Below, piece after piece: positions 5,445 to 8,489 of a stretch of 8,489 nt of DNA. Within the stretch, counting starts at the first letter, position 1, and every line of letters begins with the position of its first letter. Source of the stretch: Bacillota bacterium (GTDB taxonomy: Bacteria > Bacillota > Clostridia > Peptostreptococcales > Anaerovoracaceae); NCBI GenBank assembly GCA_017619905.1, contig JAFZRK010000188.1, forward strand, positions 1-8,489, written 5' to 3'. The notes beneath the pieces were generated by a model. It did not search any database and was not told the origin of the DNA. It saw only the letters and a program-made list of their open reading frames with translations. Both the position numbers and the translations under genes were made by a program.

Positions 5445-7403
5445 GTGGCCGTAAGGATATTAGCCGGAAGGTACGAACTTAACGAAAGAATTGGCGAAGG
5501 CGGTATGGCGGTGGTGTTCCGTTCCAGGGACAGACTGCTGGACCGCAGCGTTGCCATTAAAGTGCTCCGTCCGGAGTACACCAAGGACCTGATGTTCGTG
5601 GACAGCTTCAGGCGCGAGTCGCAGCTGGCCGCCAGCATCGTGGACCCCAACATCGTCAACGTCTACGACGTGGGCAAAGAGGGGAACATATACTACATCG
5701 TAATGGAACTGGTGGAAGGCGAGCCCCTCTCCGAGATCATAAAGAGGGAAGCCCCGCTGGATCCCAGGCGCGCGGCGAACATAACCAGACAGATAGCCAG
5801 CGCTCTCTCAACGGCGCACAAGCATCAGTTGATACACCGCGACGTAAAGCCGCACAACGTACTGATCTCCGAAGGCGACGTCGCCAAGATATCCGACTTC
5901 GGAATCGCCATAAAAGCAAAGCCGGAGGACGCCGACAGCACGGAAAAGAAAGAATCCGTGATGGGCTCCATCCACTACTTCTCGCCCGAGCAGGCCAGAG
6001 GCGCCTACGTGGACGAGAGGTCCGACATCTACTCCCTGGGCATAGTGCTCTACGAGATGCTCACCGGGCAGGTCCCCTTCGACGGTGAGACCGCGGTGGA
6101 CGTCGCCCTAAAGCACATGAACGAACCCATGGTGCCGCCTTCGCACATCAATCCGGACATCCCTCAGGATCTGGAAGACATAGTCATGAAGGCCACCGCC
6201 AAGCTCCAGACGAACCGCTACGCTTCGGCCGACGACATGATAACGGCTCTCAGTCTTGTGAAGTTCTCCAGACCGTCGGACTACTCCAAAGGAATTGCGG
6301 GAGCGAAAGAGCCCGCCAAGGACCAGACCGCTGACTCGGTCCCCGAGGAGACTCCCGAACAGAAGAAAGCAAGGATAAGAGCGGAGAAGAAAGCCGCCAA
6401 GCGCAGGAAGTTCCTTAAGAAACTGGGCATTTTTGCCGCGGCGCTGGTGGTCATAGCGGGAATAATAATAGGCCTCGGCAAGCTGCTGTTCCCCAAGGAC
6501 AACAAGGCGTTCAAGATGCCGTACCTCATAGGCATGAACTACAACGCGGCTCTGGACTACCTCAAGGAGTTCGAGCTCTTTGCGGAGATAGATCTGCAGC
6601 TCGTAAGCCCGGAGCCGGCGGGCACCATACTAAGCCAGTCCCCGGAAGCCGACACGCAGGTCAAGAAAGGCCAGACCGTAAAGGTGAACGTAAGCCGCGG
6701 ATCGTCCGACGCGTCCGTGCCGCTGCTCTCGGGCGTCACTCAGGCGACTGCCCAGAGCATGCTGGAGAAAGCCGGTTACGCGCTCGGGGAGATAAGCGGG
6801 GAGCACAGCGAGAGCATCCCGGAGGGCCTGGTAATATCCCAGGATCCGCCTGCAGGAGAGCCGCTGGAAAAGGGCGCTAAGGTCAACATAACCGTTAGTC
6901 TGGGACCGTCCCAGGGCGGGGCCGGCAGCATGACCACCGTTCCGAACGTCACGCAGAAGACGCTTGACGCAGCAAGGGCCGAGATCGAGAAGGCGGAGCT
7001 GGAGCTCGGCACCGTTACCGAGCAGGCGAGCTCCACGGTGGCCGCGGGAAAGATAATAAGCCAGTCGCTGTCCCCGGGAAGCCAGGTTGAGAAAGGCAGC
7101 GAGATAAAACTGATAATAAGCACGGGAGCGCCTCCGGCGAGGGAGGGCTCCGTTGAGATAACGCTGGACTACACCAAGGCCAAGGAGGACAGCTTCCAGG
7201 TGACCGTAACGCTGCAGGACGGCAGCGAGGGCTCGTCCAACGTTTTCGTGGAGCAGCGAACCAGGACTTCGGAACCGGATAAGATAACCATAATAGGCAA
7301 GAGCGAGACCGCAAAGGTAAAGGTCTTCTACACCTACGCCAACGGCACCATAGACACGATCTACGACTACAGCGTCAACTTCCAGACGGGGGCCATACAG
7401 TAG
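5445..7403 (+). CDS. prkC: PASTA-domain transmembrane Ser/Thr protein kinase (PrkC/PknB type)
   Basis: Membrane kinases of this type sense muropeptides or cell-wall precursors through external PASTA domains and phosphorylate proteins of cell-wall synthesis, division and translation. The 652-aa product has a cytoplasmic kinase domain (about 10-275): glycine loop IGEGGMAVV (16-24), ATP-binding Lys39, catalytic HRDVKPHN with Asp133, DFG with Asp151, and GSIHYFSPEQARG. A highly basic juxtamembrane stretch (about 305-326) leads to one membrane segment (about 327-345). Three PASTA repeats follow (about 357-419, 425-487, 499-561), then a beta-rich C-terminal region of about 90 residues similar in placement to the Ig-like domain of B. 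subtilis PrkC. The kinase looks catalytically complete. Its activation loop has few Ser/Thr residues. The GTG start is chosen from the TAAGGAG site and because the extra N-terminal residues from the earlier ATG are not family-like. It is paired with its likely phosphatase PrpC upstream and followed by RsgA. Confidence 0.95.
   Translation: MAVRILAGRYELNERIGEGGMAVVFRSRDRLLDRSVAIKVLRPEYTKDLMFVDSFRRESQLAASIVDPNIVNVYDVGKEGNIYYIVMELVEGEPLSEIIKREAPLDPRRAANITRQIASALSTAHKHQLIHRDVKPHNVLISEGDVAKISDFGIAIKAKPEDADSTEKKESVMGSIHYFSPEQARGAYVDERSDIYSLGIVLYEMLTGQVPFDGETAVDVALKHMNEPMVPPSHINPDIPQDLEDIVMKATAKLQTNRYASADDMITALSLVKFSRPSDYSKGIAGAKEPAKDQTADSVPEETPEQKKARIRAEKKAAKRRKFLKKLGIFAAALVVIAGIIIGLGKLLFPKDNKAFKMPYLIGMNYNAALDYLKEFELFAEIDLQLVSPEPAGTILSQSPEADTQVKKGQTVKVNVSRGSSDASVPLLSGVTQATAQSMLEKAGYALGEISGEHSESIPEGLVISQDPPAGEPLEKGAKVNITVSLGPSQGGAGSMTTVPNVTQKTLDAARAEIEKAELELGTVTEQASSTVAAGKIISQSLSPGSQVEKGSEIKLIISTGAPPAREGSVEITLDYTKAKEDSFQVTVTLQDGSEGSSNVFVEQRTRTSEPDKITIIGKSETAKVKVFYTYANGTIDTIYDYSVNFQTGAIQ
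6516..7127 (+). other. Three tandem PASTA repeats within prkC
   Basis: The three repeats begin MPYLIGM, VPLLSGV and VPNVTQK and end VNVSRG, VSLG and ISTG. Each has the helix segment and the 'Q(S)P..G..V.KG..V.V..S.G' pattern of PASTA domains. The spacers are short (about 5 and 11 residues). The DNA of the repeats is diverged, so they are ancient protein repeats rather than a recent duplication. PASTA domains of this family bind uncrosslinked peptidoglycan fragments outside the membrane. Confidence 0.9.
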
Positions 7404-7405
7404 CC

Positions 7406-8302
7406 ATGAGAGGGACTATCGTAAAGGCGCTTGCCGGTTTCTACTACGTATACGCGGACGGCACCGTCTATGAGTGCCGCGCCCGGGGTGCCTTCAGGAA
7501 TGGCGGCCTTTCTCCGCTCGTGGGAGACGAGGTCGAAATGACCGTGGTCGCAGGGCCGGGGACGCAGCCATCCGCCAGCAGCCCCGAAATGGGCGTGGGC
7601 GCAGTGGACAGGATACTGGAAAGGAGCTGCAGCTTCGACAGACCTCCGGTAGCCAACGTGGACCTTATGGTGATAGTGGTCTCCGTAAAGGATCCCGCGC
7701 CGTCCTTCCGCATCCTGGACAGAGTGGCGCTGGCCGCGGAGAAGGCAGGAACGGACATACTCATCTGCGTCAGCAAGATAGACCTTGCCGAGGACGACAT
7801 ACTGCAGCGCACGCTGGAGCACTACAGGGGCGCGTACCCCGTGCTGACGGTCTGCGCAAAGACAGGCGAGGGCATGGAGGAACTGAGGGCGCTTCTTAAG
7901 GGAAAGAAGGCGGCTCTGGCAGGGCCTTCGGGTGCAGGAAAATCAACGCTTACCAACGTTCTGATGGGCAGGGAAGTAAGCACTACAGGAGACATAAGCG
8001 AAAAGCTCAAACGGGGCCGCAACACCACCAGGCACTGCGAGCTCTTCCGGGCGGACGGGTTCTTCCTGTTCGATACACCCGGTTTTACGTCCTTCGAGAA
8101 CGAAGGCCTGGACCCGGCGGAGATAGCGCATCTTTTCCCGGACTTCGCGCCTTACGTGGACTGCCGTTTCGACGACTGCCGTCACATCTCGGAGCCGGAC
8201 TGCGGAGTAATTAAGGCCGTGGAGGAGGGGAAGATCTCCCGCGGTAGATACGAGTCATACAAAGATATATACGAAACGGCTGTAAAAGCCGGAAGATACT
8301 GA
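7406..8302 (+). CDS. rsgA: Ribosome small-subunit-dependent GTPase RsgA (YjeQ/CpgA)
   Basis: RsgA is a circularly permuted GTPase that checks late maturation of the 30S ribosomal subunit. The 298-aa product shows an N-terminal OB-fold (about 1-65, MRGTIVKALAGFYYV), then GTPase motifs in the permuted order: G4 SKID (123-126), G1 GPSGAGKS (173-180), a GRNTTRH segment as G2, and G3 DTPGF starting at Asp223. The C-terminal zinc knuckle has Cys253, Cys258, His260 and Cys266, as in the family. The start lies two bases after the prkC stop and has no clear Shine-Dalgarno sequence (only a G run 13 bases upstream), so it probably depends on ribosomes finishing prkC. In B. subtilis the homologue CpgA is phosphorylated by PrkC, which gives the gene order functional sense. 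That this happens here is inference. Confidence 0.96.
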   Translation: MRGTIVKALAGFYYVYADGTVYECRARGAFRNGGLSPLVGDEVEMTVVAGPGTQPSASSPEMGVGAVDRILERSCSFDRPPVANVDLMVIVVSVKDPAPSFRILDRVALAAEKAGTDILICVSKIDLAEDDILQRTLEHYRGAYPVLTVCAKTGEGMEELRALLKGKKAALAGPSGAGKSTLTNVLMGREVSTTGDISEKLKRGRNTTRHCELFRADGFFLFDTPGFTSFENEGLDPAEIAHLFPDFAPYVDCRFDDCRHISEPDCGVIKAVEEGKISRGRYESYKDIYETAVKAGRY

Positions 8303-8308
8303 TAACAG

Positions 8309-8315
8309 AAGGGAG
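8309..8315 (+). promoter_or_regulatory. Ribosome-binding site of rpe
   Basis: AAGGGAG is placed five bases before the rpe ATG at 8321, in the 18-base gap after rsgA. Confidence 0.7.
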
Positions 8316-8320
8316 CAGCC

Positions 8321-8489
8321 ATGAGCAAACTTGCGCCGTCGATTCTTTCCGCGGATCTTTCCAGACTGGCGGACCAGGTGGCCCTTATAGAGCAGGGCGG
8401 AGCGGACTACGTCCACGTGGACGTAATGGACGGGGCTTTCGTCCCCAACATTACTTTCGGCGGGCCTGTGGTGCAGTGCCTCGCCGGTA
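8321..8489 (+). CDS. rpe: Ribulose-phosphate 3-epimerase, 3'-partial
   Basis: The enzyme interconverts ribulose 5-phosphate and xylulose 5-phosphate in the pentose phosphate pathway. Only the first 56 residues are in the window; the gene runs off the right edge. The N-terminus LAPSILSADLSRL and the segment YVHVDVMDGAFVPNITFG are diagnostic of the TIM-barrel epimerase. Active-site residues visible so far are Ser10, His32, Asp34 and Met36. The start is supported by the upstream AAGGGAG. In Bacillota rpe normally follows rsgA, and a thiamine pyrophosphokinase gene often comes next, which would lie outside this window. Confidence 0.95.
   Translation, partial: MSKLAPSILSADLSRLADQVALIEQGGADYVHVDVMDGAFVPNITFGGPVVQCLAG

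Noticed and set aside
7772..7783. SKID instead of NKxD as a defective G4 motif in RsgA
   Set aside because: RsgA proteins of Bacillota often have Thr or Ser at the first position (TKxD in B. subtilis), so this is normal variation.
7474..7899. 141-codon + strand frame inside rsgA
   Set aside because: It is an out-of-frame shadow of the rsgA GTPase region with an Arg/Gly-rich translation and no ribosome-binding site.
1..8489. Mobile elements, CRISPR arrays, RNA genes, riboswitches or an undescribed accessory system
   Set aside because: Every base except short gaps of 30 bases or fewer belongs to a recognised housekeeping gene in conserved order, with no direct repeat array, transposase, tRNA-like or leader structure seen.

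Overview
The window is a compact, single-strand block of housekeeping genes: priA - def - fmt - rsmB - prpC - prkC - rsgA - rpe, all on the + strand. This order is the well-known Bacillota 'priA to rpe' cluster (as in Bacillus subtilis and many Clostridia). Together with a PASTA-domain Ser/Thr kinase paired with a PP2C phosphatase, it points to a Bacillota genome. Gene sequences, notably the clostridial-looking PriA and PrkC, suggest class Clostridia. Base composition looks to be in the high fifties percent G+C (estimated by eye from a few lines, not computed), and AUA is a heavily used isoleucine codon. I cannot name a genus.

Layout: bases 2-2002 hold nearly all of priA (replication-restart helicase); its start codon falls at or just before the left edge. 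Bases 2030-3438 hold def and fmt, the enzymes that remove and add the formyl group of initiator methionine, joined by a one-base stop/start overlap. Bases 3444-4724 hold rsmB, a 16S rRNA m5C methyltransferase. prpC (4705-5436) overlaps the end of rsmB by 20 bases. prkC (5445-7403) follows with its ribosome-binding site built on the prpC stop codon. rsgA (7406-8302), a GTPase for 30S subunit maturation, begins two bases after prkC stops. rpe (from 8321) runs off the right edge. No intergenic gap exceeds 30 bases, and I see no terminator, RNA gene, mobile element or CRISPR array.

How the genes fit together: the first half combines replication restart with translation initiation and rRNA modification. 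The second half is a signalling module, with kinase and phosphatase acting in opposition, beside RsgA, whose B. subtilis homologue is a known PrkC substrate. Tight spacing and overlaps imply one transcript with translational coupling. A promoter-like sequence at the fmt/rsmB junction could add an internal start.

I found no undescribed system. The points worth a second look are modest: a PriA that appears to lack its winged-helix domain, absence of rlmN from its usual slot between rsmB and prpC, unusual motif residues in RsmB, a PrkC activation loop poor in phospho-acceptor residues, the near-consensus internal promoter, and the AUA-rich codon usage.
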